From NCBI GenBank assembly GCA_905202595.1, contig CAJKSP010000042.1:1-21560 (forward strand): DNA of 21,560 bases, in the 5' to 3' direction. The DNA is from an uncultured Sutterella sp. (GTDB lineage: Bacteria; Pseudomonadota; Gammaproteobacteria; Burkholderiales; Burkholderiaceae_F). Within the stretch, counting starts at the first letter, position 1, and each line of letters opens with the position of its first letter. The notes under the pieces were generated by a model. That model was not told the origin of the DNA and ran no database searches. It was given only the letters and a program-made list of their open reading frames with translations. Positions 1 to 8,880 of this stretch are shown here, in pieces. Made by a program: the position numbers and the translations under genes.

Positions 1-419
1 CAAAAGGGGGTCAATTTCTGTCGTTTGAAGGGTCAAATCTCTCGTCGCTTGACAGATGCTCTGAATGGGTGTTTGAAGCCAACAAGTCAGATGTATACAA
101 CAGCCTCTTTATCCATGCCTCGGAGACGGTATGAGAGATGACCTCGAGTGCTATGCGGGCCCTTACGCAGCGGTCTACTGCTCCCGCTGCGCAGAGGAGA
201 AGCTGTTCAACATCGCTAGGATCCTCAAGTCGATAGACGAGGTGAGGGCAACCTCATTGCGCGCATCACCAACCCTCACAATGTCACTATCGCCTCACAC
301 GAGGTCTGCCCCAGAGAGATGCCATATAGCGGAGCCCACCGATAAACGCTCACCAATCGAGCACCAACTTTCGATCTGAAAGCTAGAGCGCGATTCGGCC
401 TCAGTCGGATCTCATTGCC
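1..419. other. Left-edge region with no convincing gene; possible decayed mobile-element remnant
   Basis: No intact gene is supported. Two short direct repeats, GGGTCAATT (8-16) and GGGTCAAAT (30-38), lie 22 bp apart. Read on the minus strand they give TTGACCC-type motifs, which resemble the repeated terminal motifs of IS21-family elements; that link is from memory of the family and is tentative. Frame 3 is open from the left edge to a TGA at 132-134 and could be the last 43 residues of a truncated gene. An 82-codon frame (131-379, plus) starts plausibly, but its protein-like character seems to move to another frame near 241, as if by a frameshift. I recognise neither. The region probably contains gene debris. 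Confidence 0.3.
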
Positions 420-1730
420 CTACCGCAAACGGCAGGGACGCATTGAAGCAGGCGGCGTTTGGAAGAACGGATGTGATCTCGTCGAGAGCATGCAGGGGTT
501 AGTGAGCTCTTCTGGATGCAGGCGCACTGCCCACAGAAAATGACCTAAACCCGGCAGAGCACCGGCAGCGAGAGTTCCCTTCTTCACTTCTTTTTTGCCT
601 TCTGCGCCTTCCACATCGGACCAAAGAAAGGACTTTCTGCCGAGCGAGAGCGCCTCAGCCTTGACATGCGCCTTCACCTTCCCTTGCCCCGGCGTCCCAA
701 AGAAGAGGAGATCTCCCGCCTTGAGCTCCCGCCAGCCTTTGCCTCCAGAAAGAGGAGCGCCAGTGTAGGCCTGACGATCAGCTTCGACAGGAATGATCAA
801 ATCGTGCAGAAAGAAAGCCGTTGCCGCCAGACCGGCGCCGTCGACGCCCAGACTCGTCGCGCCATGCGCGCGAGCCGGCGTTCCGGCGAGCATGGCCGCC
901 GAGGCCGACACGGATTTAAGAAAGCGGACTGGATCAGCGCGGCGCGCATTCTCTTCGCGCGCTTGAAAGTCATAAAGCTTCTCTGCATCCTTGGCGCTCA
1001 CCCAGCCCCGCTTTGCATCCGGCGTCAGAATCGAAAAGCCTTCGGGCGATGAAGACTCAATGATCAGCCGAGAGCCGGCCGGAAGCAGAACGCTGCCGTC
1101 CTCGGTCTGCGAAGCGCCGGAAGACTGCGCCTGCTTAGTCGCCTCTTCGCTCGCCCAAAGCCTTCCCGCCGGCGCCTTGATGACGAGCTTCTCACGGCGA
1201 TTCCACACCAGCAGCGTCGTGTCGCTCTGACGATGAACGTCATCAGGCTTTGCCCAGGCGATGCGGCCGTCCGGAAGCCGCACGCGCAGCTTGCCCGTCG
1301 AGCCCTCCTGCAGCACCTGCATGGGCGTGCCCATCACGGCCTCAGCGGCAACGGGCGAATCATCATCCATAAATTCCAGCAGCTCGGCGCGAGGCACTTT
1401 CACCGTCGCCCAAATCTGCTGCTTGAGCGCTTCGCGGTTCGGCACAATCTCAATGCGAGGCTCAGCGCGAATGCCCTGCTTCAGAAGCCGAGTCATCAGC
1501 ATGGAAAAGAGATCCGGCTCGCTCGTCGTGCCCGTCAGGATCACGCTCTCGCGCGGCCCTTCCTCCGCCTTCACCTCAAAAATGACCGTGCGCGGATCAA
1601 CCGCCTGCTCCTCTCTGACGGCTTCAATGATTTCCTCGGCCGAGTCGCTCTGAGGAGAGCCCCAAGCCGCTGCAGCGGCCAATGCCAGCGCCGCAAGAAA
1701 GCTCCGGCAGACGTTTTGCCCATATTTCAT
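420..1730 (-). CDS. Exported SH3 / NlpC-P60-like protein with apparently lost catalytic residues
   Basis: This is a 436-residue protein. Residues 1-24 form a signal peptide with a long Ala/Leu core; Cys8 lies before the core, so there is no lipobox and the product is probably periplasmic. Two SH3-like stretches are visible (about 130-165, with RIAWAKPDDV, and about 213-252, with RGWVSAKDAEKL). From about 270 the layout follows NlpC/P60 cell-wall peptidases: a GTP-containing lead-in, SLGVDGAGLAATAFF, a DRQA segment, then LKAGDLLFFG at 336-345. In active members the first block reads IDCSG; here Gly298 replaces the catalytic Cys. The usual THV...LG block reads VKAEALSLG (356-364) and the FIH block reads FLW (368-370), so the His positions also look lost. 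It probably binds peptidoglycan without hydrolysing it. The start ATG has GAGGGA about 7 nt upstream. It lies 54 nt after the sensor kinase gene and is probably co-transcribed. Confidence 0.72.
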   Translation of the reverse strand: MKYGQNVCRSFLAALALAAAAAWGSPQSDSAEEIIEAVREEQAVDPRTVIFEVKAEEGPRESVILTGTTSEPDLFSMLMTRLLKQGIRAEPRIEIVPNREALKQQIWATVKVPRAELLEFMDDDSPVAAEAVMGTPMQVLQEGSTGKLRVRLPDGRIAWAKPDDVHRQSDTTLLVWNRREKLVIKAPAGRLWASEEATKQAQSSGASQTEDGSVLLPAGSRLIIESSSPEGFSILTPDAKRGWVSAKDAEKLYDFQAREENARRADPVRFLKSVSASAAMLAGTPARAHGATSLGVDGAGLAATAFFLHDLIIPVEADRQAYTGAPLSGGKGWRELKAGDLLFFGTPGQGKVKAHVKAEALSLGRKSFLWSDVEGAEGKKEVKKGTLAAGALPGLGHFLWAVRLHPEELTNPCMLSTRSHPFFQTPPASMRPCRLR

Positions 1731-1784
1731 CGCCAGTCCCTCGATGGATCCTTCCTTCTAACAGCCGCGCGGACCAAGGCCCTG

Positions 1785-3689
1785 TCAGCTCGGATGGCGA
1801 GCCGAAGCCGGCAGCAGAAGCGTGACGCGCGTGCCGCCGATGGGGCTTGCGCGCTCCGCCTTCACCGTTGCTCCGATGCGGGATGCGCGCTCTGCCATGA
1901 TGGAGAGCCCGACATGCTGTCCTTGCCGCTCGGCGACCAGCTTCGGATCGATGCCGATGCCGTCGTCCGTAATCGTCATGAGCAGATCATCGCCGTTGTC
2001 GATGCGAATGTCGACATTGGACGCCTGCGCATGCTTGCGCACATTGGAGAGCGCTTCCTGCAGAATGAAGATCGTCTGCAGCTTCTGCCGCTCCGTCAGC
2101 TCAGGACCGCTTCCGGTCACCTGCAGGCGCGCAAGCACATGCACTTGTCCTTCGAAGCGGTCGATCACCGTCTTTACGCCCTCGATGAAACCCTCTTTAT
2201 GGAGGCGCTCGCGGAAGTTGAGCAGGAGCTCGCGCACGTCTTCATAGCACTCCTGAACGCCCGCCTGAATGGCGGCAAGCGACTCGTCTCGGAGCTGCGC
2301 ATCATTCTGCTTGATGGCATCCTCGAGGAGCTGCACCTGCAAATTAAGGAATGAGAGCGCCTGCGCAATGGAATCGTGCAGTCCCTGAGCGAGAAGCTGA
2401 CGCTCCTGAATCACTGCAAACTGGCGATCTCTCTCGATCAGGCGGCTGTTGTCGATCGCAACGCCCAAGTGCATGGAAAAGCTTTCGAGCAGCTGGATCG
2501 TCTGACTGGAAAGCGCCGGATCTTCACGGAAGAAAAGCGTGTAGATGCCGATGCTGTCCGATGTGGAGCGAACTTGGAAGCTGTAGGCGGTGTGAAAGCC
2601 TGCATCCGTGAAAATGCGGGAAAGCTCGTTTGCTCCCTCTGCATCAAGCTGCGTCACGATCGGATAGTTTTTCTTCAGCACCGCATCGCAGAACGAGCTG
2701 ACGAGCGGGCTTGCCGACACCTTCTTCAACAGCTCTGCCGACAGCCCGCAGGACGACGCGAGCGCCGCATGATGAGACTTTGCCTCACAAAGCGTCACTG
2801 TGCATGCATCGGCATCGGTATAGCGGAGAATTCGCTCCACGAAGCCGTTTGTCATTTCGTCAAGCGGCCGCTGACGGGAGAAGAAGGACGTGATCTCGTA
2901 GAGCTGCGCCAAATGCCGGTTCTTTTCCTCGACAACCGCAGTCTTTTCCGCCACCTTCTGCTCCAGGTTGTTGTAGAGGTCTTCCAGACGGTCGGCCATG
3001 CGGTTGAAGCCCCGCGCAATGCGGCCGATCTCATTCTCGTCGCCCACTTCGACGCGCGCATCCAGATTGCCGCCCGAGAGCCGGTTGATGCCGCCGCCAA
3101 GCCGCTCCAGCGGGCGGATCACCCAGCGCAGGAGCAGGAACATGATGGCAAAAAGCGATCCGATGGCGAGCACGATGAGCAGCACCTGCAGGTAGCGAAG
3201 CTGCCAAAGGTAGTAGCCGCGGTAATCGTCAATCGCTTTGCTCAATTTGGAAATCGTTTCGACAAAAGCGCTCACGCGGCTCATGCTGACGCTCGTGCCT
3301 TCCTCTCGGGCCTTGGAAAGCAGCGGGTAAAGCTCTTCGCTCCATTCCTTTTCCAGCGCATCGGCGCTCATGCTCACCTCAGAGGTGTGCGGCAGCTCCA
3401 GAGGCTGCCAAGAATCGCCCTGCCGCAGACGCTTCAGCGAATGGGAGAAGGCGTCGACTTCATGCTCGAAGTCTTCCTTGGCGTATCGCGGCTGCGCATA
3501 AAGCGCCATGCGATAGACGCTATAGCGAAGCTCTGCCGTTTCGAAGTTCGCTGCGGCGCTCGCTTCGAGCTGCCAGTTGAGCATCATCGTGTAGCCGATC
3601 GAGGCCACGATGAAGCTCACCCACATGAGCGTCAGAAGAAGAAGCCTGGTTGAAAGGCTTTGAAAGCAGGCAGGTAGTCGCAGACCCAT
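1785..3689 (-). CDS. NarX/NarQ-type membrane sensor histidine kinase
   Basis: This is a 634-residue two-component sensor. TM1 spans about 15-36 and TM2 about 167-188, enclosing a periplasmic domain of about 130 residues. A HAMP linker follows (189-243), then a coiled coil, then a GAF-like region (about 270-415) with Cys296, Cys301, Cys314 and Cys334. The HisKA_3 motif GLHDSIAQALSFLNLQ carries the phosphoacceptor His438. The ATPase domain shows LQEALSNVRKHA (543-554), DDGIGI (575-580) and HVGLSIMAERA (592-602). The dimerisation helix is very close to NarX/NarQ, which sense nitrate and nitrite. Residues 44-65 sit where NarX has its P-box and keep a similar ELRxxxYR pattern, but are not identical, so the ligand is uncertain. 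No response regulator lies on either side, so the kinase is a local orphan. No strong Shine-Dalgarno precedes the ATG at 3689. Confidence 0.9.
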   Translation of the reverse strand: MGLRLPACFQSLSTRLLLLTLMWVSFIVASIGYTMMLNWQLEASAAANFETAELRYSVYRMALYAQPRYAKEDFEHEVDAFSHSLKRLRQGDSWQPLELPHTSEVSMSADALEKEWSEELYPLLSKAREEGTSVSMSRVSAFVETISKLSKAIDDYRGYYLWQLRYLQVLLIVLAIGSLFAIMFLLLRWVIRPLERLGGGINRLSGGNLDARVEVGDENEIGRIARGFNRMADRLEDLYNNLEQKVAEKTAVVEEKNRHLAQLYEITSFFSRQRPLDEMTNGFVERILRYTDADACTVTLCEAKSHHAALASSCGLSAELLKKVSASPLVSSFCDAVLKKNYPIVTQLDAEGANELSRIFTDAGFHTAYSFQVRSTSDSIGIYTLFFREDPALSSQTIQLLESFSMHLGVAIDNSRLIERDRQFAVIQERQLLAQGLHDSIAQALSFLNLQVQLLEDAIKQNDAQLRDESLAAIQAGVQECYEDVRELLLNFRERLHKEGFIEGVKTVIDRFEGQVHVLARLQVTGSGPELTERQKLQTIFILQEALSNVRKHAQASNVDIRIDNGDDLLMTITDDGIGIDPKLVAERQGQHVGLSIMAERASRIGATVKAERASPIGGTRVTLLLPASARHPS

Positions 3690-3782
3690 GGCGCAGTACG
3701 AAAAAAAGAGAATACAGAATGCGTGTTGGTGTTATATCGCGGTCCGTAGCGGCCGAAGAGTTAAAAAGCATGGCAGATGAAG

Positions 3783-3800
3783 GCCGGGCAAATGCCCGGC
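3783..3800 (-). terminator. Perfect 7-bp GC hairpin downstream of parC
   Basis: GCCGGGC and GCCCGGC flank a 4-nt loop, 32 nt past the parC stop. On the minus strand the stem is not followed directly by a T-run (five Ts come about 15 nt later), so this is a weak intrinsic terminator at best. It separates parC from the sensor kinase gene. Confidence 0.4.
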
Positions 3801-3831
3801 GCTTCAGCTGCCAAGCTCGCAACTGCCGGCC

Positions 3832-6522
3832 TTAAAGCAGGCTCGGCGAACTCTCATCGACATCCTCGGCAGCCGTTGACGCTGCTTCGCCTTCAGCCGG
3901 CAGCGCCCTCACGGAAAGCGGCTTCCACGTCACCGCGAGCTGACGCCCCTTTCTAGCGCGGCGAAGCGTATGAAAGGCAAGCGTCTTGCGGGCAACGATG
4001 GCTTCTCGAGGCTTCTTGCCTCGGCCGATGCCTGAAACGAGGCAGCCGCGCTCGTCAATGACGGCAATATCTGCCAAGCGCTCGCCAGGCTCGAGCTGCA
4101 TGAGCGTCACGCCTTTGCCGCCCGACGAGAGCCGGCGGATTTCGTCAAGGCCGAAGATGAGAAGCCGGCCGCCAGCAGAGAGACAAGCCACTTTGGTCAT
4201 GCCCTTCGCGATCGGCATCGGCGGCAGGAGATGCTCGCCGTCCGCCACCTTCACAAAGAGCCGGCCGGCCTTGACGCGCGTCGAGAGGTCTTCCTTCGAG
4301 CAGAGGAGACCCATGCCGTCCGTCGTGGCGAGCAGCACGTCGCCTTTGGGATCGCCCGCAAGCCAGCCCACCACTTCGGCGCCCTTCGGCATATCGATGA
4401 AGGAAGAGAGCGGCAGTCCGTCGCCGCGGCTGCCCGGCAGCTCGGACACGGCTATGGCATAGACGCGTCCGGTGCTGTCGACGACCGTAAGCGTATCGAC
4501 CGTGCGACATTCGATGGCCTCGGCCAGCCCGTCGCCGATCTTGAAGTTCATGAGCGTGCAGTCATGGCCGTGTCCAGTGCGGCTGCGAATGAATCCCTTC
4601 TCAGAAATCACGACCGTCACCGGCTCGTCAGACACGCTCTTCTCGAGCACCGCTTCGCTTGCCTCTTCCACGAGCGTGCGGCGCGCGTCGCCGAATTCCT
4701 TGGCGGCTTCGGCAATTTCCTTGGCGACAAGCCGCCGCAGCGCGCCGTCGCTGCCGAGAACACGCTCGAGCTGCGCACGCTCCTTTTCAAGCTGCGCATG
4801 CTCCTTTTCGATTTCGATGGCCGCCAAGCGAGCCAGCTGGCGCAGGCGAATTTCAAGAATGTCGTCGGCCTGCCGCTCGGAGAGCTTGAATTCGGCAATG
4901 AGCGCCGCCTTGGGATCATCGCTCTGCCGAATGATCTCAATGGCACGATCGATATTGAGAAGAATGAGCTGCCGGCCTTCAAGAACATGAATGCGCTCAA
5001 GCACCTTGTCAAGGCGCGACTGCGAGCGGCGGCGGACCGTCTTCATGCGGAATTCAAGCCACTCGCGGATGATTTCGAGGAGGCTCTTCTGCCGCGGCTT
5101 GCCGTCGATGCCGAGCATGACGAGATTCACCGGCACGTTGGCTTCCATGTCCGTCTGCGCGAGAAGGAAGGTGGCAAAGGCGCTTCGGTCGATCGTTCTC
5201 GACTTGGGCTCGAAGACGAGGCGCACAGGCACTTCCTTGCCGGATTCGTCTCGAACCCGCTCGAGCATCGCCAGCATCGACGCCTTCGCCGCAGCCTGCT
5301 TGGCTGAGAGGCTCTTCTTGTCCTTCTTGACCTTGGGATTCGTCACAGCCTCGATCTGATCGAGGATGAGCTTGGAAGAGGCGTTGGGCGGCAGCTCGTC
5401 GACGACGAGCTGCCACTGGCCTCGCGCCAGGTCTTCGAAGTGGTAGCGGGCGCGAACGCGGATCTTGCCGCGGCCGCATGCATAGATCTGCCGCAGATCT
5501 GCTCTCGACGAGATGATCTGCGCCCCGCAGGGAAAGTCCGGCGCCGGCAGCAGCGCCATCACTTCATCGAGCGTCGCTTCCGGCTTCTCGAGGAGCAGCG
5601 TGCAGGCCTTCGCCACTTCGGAGAGATTGTGCGAAGGAATTTCGGTCGCCATGCCGACAGCGATGCCCGACGCCCCATTGAGCAGCACGAAAGGCAGCTT
5701 GGCCGGCAATTCAACCGGCTCCATGAAGTTGCCGTCGTAATTGGGCACGAAGTCGACGGCCCCCTTGTCGAGCTCGTCGAGGAGAAGCTTGGAAATCGGC
5801 ATGAGGCGCGTTTCGGTATAGCGCATCGCCGCCTGCGAATCGCCGTCTCGAGAACCGAAGTTGCCTTCGTCCGCTATGAGCGGATAGCGCATGGAAAAAT
5901 CCTGCGCCATGCGCACGAGCGCATCGTAGACCGACTGGTCTCCGTGCGGATGATACTTGCCGAGCACGTCGCCCACGATGCGGGCGGACTTGACGTTCTT
6001 CGCATCGGCTCGAATGCCGAGGCGGTCCATGTCGACGAGAATGCGACGCTGCACCGGCTTCTGGCCGTCGGACACTTCCGGCAGAGCGCGGCTCTTCACG
6101 ACCGACATGGCGTATTCGAGATAAGCCTGAGAGGCATAGCGCGCGAGCACCAGCGCGCCGTCCTCTTCGGCGTCGCCGTTCATCGCGCCTTCCACAGCGT
6201 GCTCTTCGCTGATGCCGCCGTCTCCCTCATCGCTCCCGCCGGCCGCGCCTGCGCTCTCTGCCGGCTGCTCGTCCGCCTCCTGCGCCTCAGGCGCTTCCTG
6301 CGCTTCGCCGGCCTGAGCCGGCTCGAGGCTTGAAGCATGGTCTCGTTCTGAGCCGAGCGGCACCACCCGGCCGTCTTCATATAGCAGCGCCGCGCCCGCC
6401 TCCCGGGAAGCCGGCGCCTGGCCTTGCGCCGCTGCATGCTCGCTGCCTTCATCAAAAAGGCTTGGCAGGCTCTCTGCGTCCGTCGCTTTTTCTGTCTTCT
6501 TTCTCGGCATTTCTTCAATCAC
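3832..6522 (-). CDS. parC: DNA topoisomerase IV subunit A with long acidic N-terminal extension
   Basis: This is the breakage-reunion subunit of topoisomerase IV, which unlinks daughter chromosomes together with ParE. The conserved core begins near residue 124 (LARYASQAYLEYAMSV). It includes GKYHPHGDQSVYDA (188-201) and the catalytic Tyr235 in AAMRYTETRL. The GASGIAVGMATEIP block, the EGRQLILLN-type linker, a coiled-coil region and a C-terminal beta-pinwheel follow. At 896 residues it is longer than typical ParC (about 750-780). The excess is residues 1-121, a low-complexity stretch rich in Glu, Ala, Gly and Asp. Position 196, equivalent to E. coli Ser80 in the quinolone region, is Gln. The first codon used here is GTG at 6522; an ATG four codons later (6510, MPRKK) is an equally good start. 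It lies 52 nt downstream of parE, in one operon. Confidence 0.95.
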   Translation of the reverse strand: MIEEMPRKKTEKATDAESLPSLFDEGSEHAAAQGQAPASREAGAALLYEDGRVVPLGSERDHASSLEPAQAGEAQEAPEAQEADEQPAESAGAAGGSDEGDGGISEEHAVEGAMNGDAEEDGALVLARYASQAYLEYAMSVVKSRALPEVSDGQKPVQRRILVDMDRLGIRADAKNVKSARIVGDVLGKYHPHGDQSVYDALVRMAQDFSMRYPLIADEGNFGSRDGDSQAAMRYTETRLMPISKLLLDELDKGAVDFVPNYDGNFMEPVELPAKLPFVLLNGASGIAVGMATEIPSHNLSEVAKACTLLLEKPEATLDEVMALLPAPDFPCGAQIISSRADLRQIYACGRGKIRVRARYHFEDLARGQWQLVVDELPPNASSKLILDQIEAVTNPKVKKDKKSLSAKQAAAKASMLAMLERVRDESGKEVPVRLVFEPKSRTIDRSAFATFLLAQTDMEANVPVNLVMLGIDGKPRQKSLLEIIREWLEFRMKTVRRRSQSRLDKVLERIHVLEGRQLILLNIDRAIEIIRQSDDPKAALIAEFKLSERQADDILEIRLRQLARLAAIEIEKEHAQLEKERAQLERVLGSDGALRRLVAKEIAEAAKEFGDARRTLVEEASEAVLEKSVSDEPVTVVISEKGFIRSRTGHGHDCTLMNFKIGDGLAEAIECRTVDTLTVVDSTGRVYAIAVSELPGSRGDGLPLSSFIDMPKGAEVVGWLAGDPKGDVLLATTDGMGLLCSKEDLSTRVKAGRLFVKVADGEHLLPPMPIAKGMTKVACLSAGGRLLIFGLDEIRRLSSGGKGVTLMQLEPGERLADIAVIDERGCLVSGIGRGKKPREAIVARKTLAFHTLRRARKGRQLAVTWKPLSVRALPAEGEAASTAAEDVDESSPSLL

Positions 6523-6574
6523 TTCAACTAAATCGCGGGGCGCTCAGCGCCCTGGCGCCGCAGAGGCGCAGACA

Positions 6575-8557
6575 TCAAATATCCGCTTCGACACGGTCTC
6601 CGTAAGCCTCCATCCACACGCGGCGGCCGTCAGCCTCCTTGCTGTTCATGAGGAGATTCATGACGGATCTCGTCACGTCCTCGGCCACGGAGCCGAAGGT
6701 GACTGGGAGCAGCCGGCGCGTCTCGGGATTGAGCGTCGTCTCGGCAAGCTGCGCCGCACGCATTTCTCCCAAGCCCTTGAAGCGGGAGATGCGCAGCTGA
6801 GCGGCCTGAATGCCTTCCTTGCGAAGGCTTTCGGTTGTGCGCTGCAGCTCGCGCTCGTCAAGGCAGTACAGCTTGCGCTCGGGCTTGCGTCCTTTCTTCG
6901 GGACGTCGACGCGAAAGAGCGGCGGCATCGCTACATAGACGTGGCCGAGCTCGATCAGCTTCGGGAAGTGACGGAAGAAAAGCGTGAGGAGCAACACCTG
7001 AATGTGGGAGCCGTCCACATCGGCATCCGAAAGAATGCAGATCTTGCCGTAGCGAAGCCCCTTCAAATCCGGATCGCCGTCCTTATGATGCGGGTCGACG
7101 CCGATCGCAAGCGCAATGTCATGGATGGTCTCTGAATTGAAGAGATCGTCCGTATGCGTCTCCCAAGTGTTGAGGATCTTGCCGCGCAGCGGCAGAATCG
7201 CCTGGAATTCCTTGTCGCGGCCCATTTTGGCGGAGCCGCCGGCGCTGTCGCCCTCAACGATGAAGAGCTCGTTGCGCGTGATGTCATTCGTCTCGCAGTC
7301 GGTCAGCTTGCCGGGCAGCACCGCCACGCTCGAGCTCTTCTTCCTCTCGTACTTGGCCGCCTGACGCTGCCGCGACTGCGCCGCGCTGATGATGAGCTCT
7401 GCGAGCTTCTTGCCGTCGTCAACGTGATCGTTGAGCCAGAACTCAAACTGCGAGCGCACGAAGCTGCTCACGAGCTTGAAGGTGTCCCGGCTTGTCAGCT
7501 TTTCCTTTGTCTGGCCCTGAAACTGCGGATCGAGCGCCTTCGTCGAGAGCACGAAGCTGGCCCGGCCGAACACGTCCTCGGCGAGCACGCGCACGCCTTT
7601 GGCCTGCAGGCCGTGAGCCTCCATAAAGGCCTTCATGGCAAGAAAAAGTCCGTCCTTGAGACCCGATTCATGCGTGCCGCCCTGCGGGGTCGGAATGAGA
7701 TTGACGTAGCTCTCTCGCGTGAGAGGTCCTTCGAGCGTCCAGCAGACGACCCACGCAGCGCCTTCCCCTGCGCTGAAGTCCGCCGTCGCCTCGTCGGCAT
7801 AGCCCTTCGCCTCGAAGGGCTCGATCAGCGGATCGCCCTTGAGTTCCGAGAGCAGGTACTCCTTGAGGCCGCCCTCATACTTCCAGTGCGCCTGCGCACC
7901 CGTCTTTTCGTTGAGATAGTCGACTTCGCAGCCCGGCAGAAGCACCGCCTTCGAGCGCAGCAGCCGCACAAGCGCCGCTTCGGGAATGTCGGGACTGTCG
8001 AAATACTTCGGATCCGGATAAACCGTGACGCGAGTCCCCGTCTGAGACTTCGGACGGGGCGACTTGCGGGTCGTCATCGGCACAGAAACCGCACCGCCTC
8101 GGAATTCGATCGTCGCCTCCTCGCCGTCGCGCCAGACCGTCGCGATCAAGTGCGTCGACAGCGCATTCGTGACGGAAACGCCCACGCCGTGCAGACCGCC
8201 CGCAAATGAATACGGTCCCGTGCCTTCCGCCTTGGCGAACTTGCCGCCCGCATGGAGGCGCGTGAACACCACTTCGAGCACCGGCGCATGCTCCTCAGGA
8301 TGCATGTCGATCGGAATGCCGCGGCCGTTGTCCTCAACCGTCACGCCGCCATCCGCTCTGAGCGTCAGCGAAATCCTAGTACCGTAGCCGGCAAGCACTT
8401 CGTCGCTCGCGTTGTCGATCACTTCCTGAATGATGTGAAGCGGATTGTCTGTGAGCGTGTACATGCCAGGACGCTGCTGCACAGGCTCGAGGCCGCGAAG
8501 CACCCGGATCGAGCTGGCGTCGTAGCGCCCGCTCGAATTCGACATCTTCTTTGTCAT
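6575..8557 (-). CDS. parE: DNA topoisomerase IV subunit B (ATPase)
   Basis: This is the ATPase subunit of topoisomerase IV, partner of ParC. With the ATG at 8557 it is 660 residues, a normal length for ParE. The GHKL ATP site shows EVIDNASDE (45-53, Asn49), DNGRGIP (76-82) and GGLHGVGVSVTNALS (120-134). The Toprim domain shows EGDSAGGSAK (435-444) and the metal-binding DADVDGSH (511-518). RFKGLGEM (592-599) follows near the C-terminus. The frame stays open to a GTG at 8644, but that would add 29 Arg-rich residues unlike the family. MSNSS at 8545 is another possible start. The Shine-Dalgarno signal is poor for all three. The short pre-Toprim region and the adjacency to parC favour ParE over GyrB. 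Confidence 0.96.
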   Translation of the reverse strand: MTKKMSNSSGRYDASSIRVLRGLEPVQQRPGMYTLTDNPLHIIQEVIDNASDEVLAGYGTRISLTLRADGGVTVEDNGRGIPIDMHPEEHAPVLEVVFTRLHAGGKFAKAEGTGPYSFAGGLHGVGVSVTNALSTHLIATVWRDGEEATIEFRGGAVSVPMTTRKSPRPKSQTGTRVTVYPDPKYFDSPDIPEAALVRLLRSKAVLLPGCEVDYLNEKTGAQAHWKYEGGLKEYLLSELKGDPLIEPFEAKGYADEATADFSAGEGAAWVVCWTLEGPLTRESYVNLIPTPQGGTHESGLKDGLFLAMKAFMEAHGLQAKGVRVLAEDVFGRASFVLSTKALDPQFQGQTKEKLTSRDTFKLVSSFVRSQFEFWLNDHVDDGKKLAELIISAAQSRQRQAAKYERKKSSSVAVLPGKLTDCETNDITRNELFIVEGDSAGGSAKMGRDKEFQAILPLRGKILNTWETHTDDLFNSETIHDIALAIGVDPHHKDGDPDLKGLRYGKICILSDADVDGSHIQVLLLTLFFRHFPKLIELGHVYVAMPPLFRVDVPKKGRKPERKLYCLDERELQRTTESLRKEGIQAAQLRISRFKGLGEMRAAQLAETTLNPETRRLLPVTFGSVAEDVTRSVMNLLMNSKEADGRRVWMEAYGDRVEADI

Positions 8558-8769
8558 ATGTGTTTTGAAAAATCTCCGCCTGAGCGCCGGCTTGCGGGAA
8601 AGGAGAATGCGCCGGCTGATGCGCTGCATGGGCGGCTGATGCACAGAGACTCCCTCAAGTCTTGAAAATCAAGGCTGTTGGGATCTCATGAGGCCAAGCC
8701 GTGCGGGCATTTTAACAATGGGCCGTCAACTGCCGTCATTCGACGCTCAGCTGAGCCTTCTTTTTCTTC

Positions 8770-8797
8770 TTTGATTCAAATGGCATCAAGCTACAAT
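8770..8797 (+). promoter_or_regulatory. Candidate sigma-70 promoter of the FGGY kinase
   Basis: TTTGAT (8770-8775) and TACAAT (8792-8797) are spaced by 16 nt. The -10 matches the consensus at five of six positions. The implied leader to the ATG at 8881 is about 75 nt. The 323-nt interval between the divergent parE and kinase starts holds no other gene I can support. Confidence 0.45.
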
Positions 8798-8880
8798 GAT
8801 TTTTCTACCGTAAAAACCCCAGCTGCCGCCGCACCAGCTTCTGCATCGGCATGCTGCTATTGAAGAAGGACGACCATCTG

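Noticed and set aside
131..379. 82-codon plus-strand frame as a confident gene
   Set aside because: It matches no family I know, has no clear ribosome site, and appears frame-shifted relative to its protein-like segments; kept only as possible debris.
4231..6333. Two long plus-strand frames opposite parC
   Set aside because: They lie antisense to parC and show no domain or ribosome-site support.
8558..8644. N-terminal extension of ParE from the upstream GTG
   Set aside because: The 29 added residues are Arg-rich and unlike the family; the ATG at 8557 gives the normal ParE start and length.
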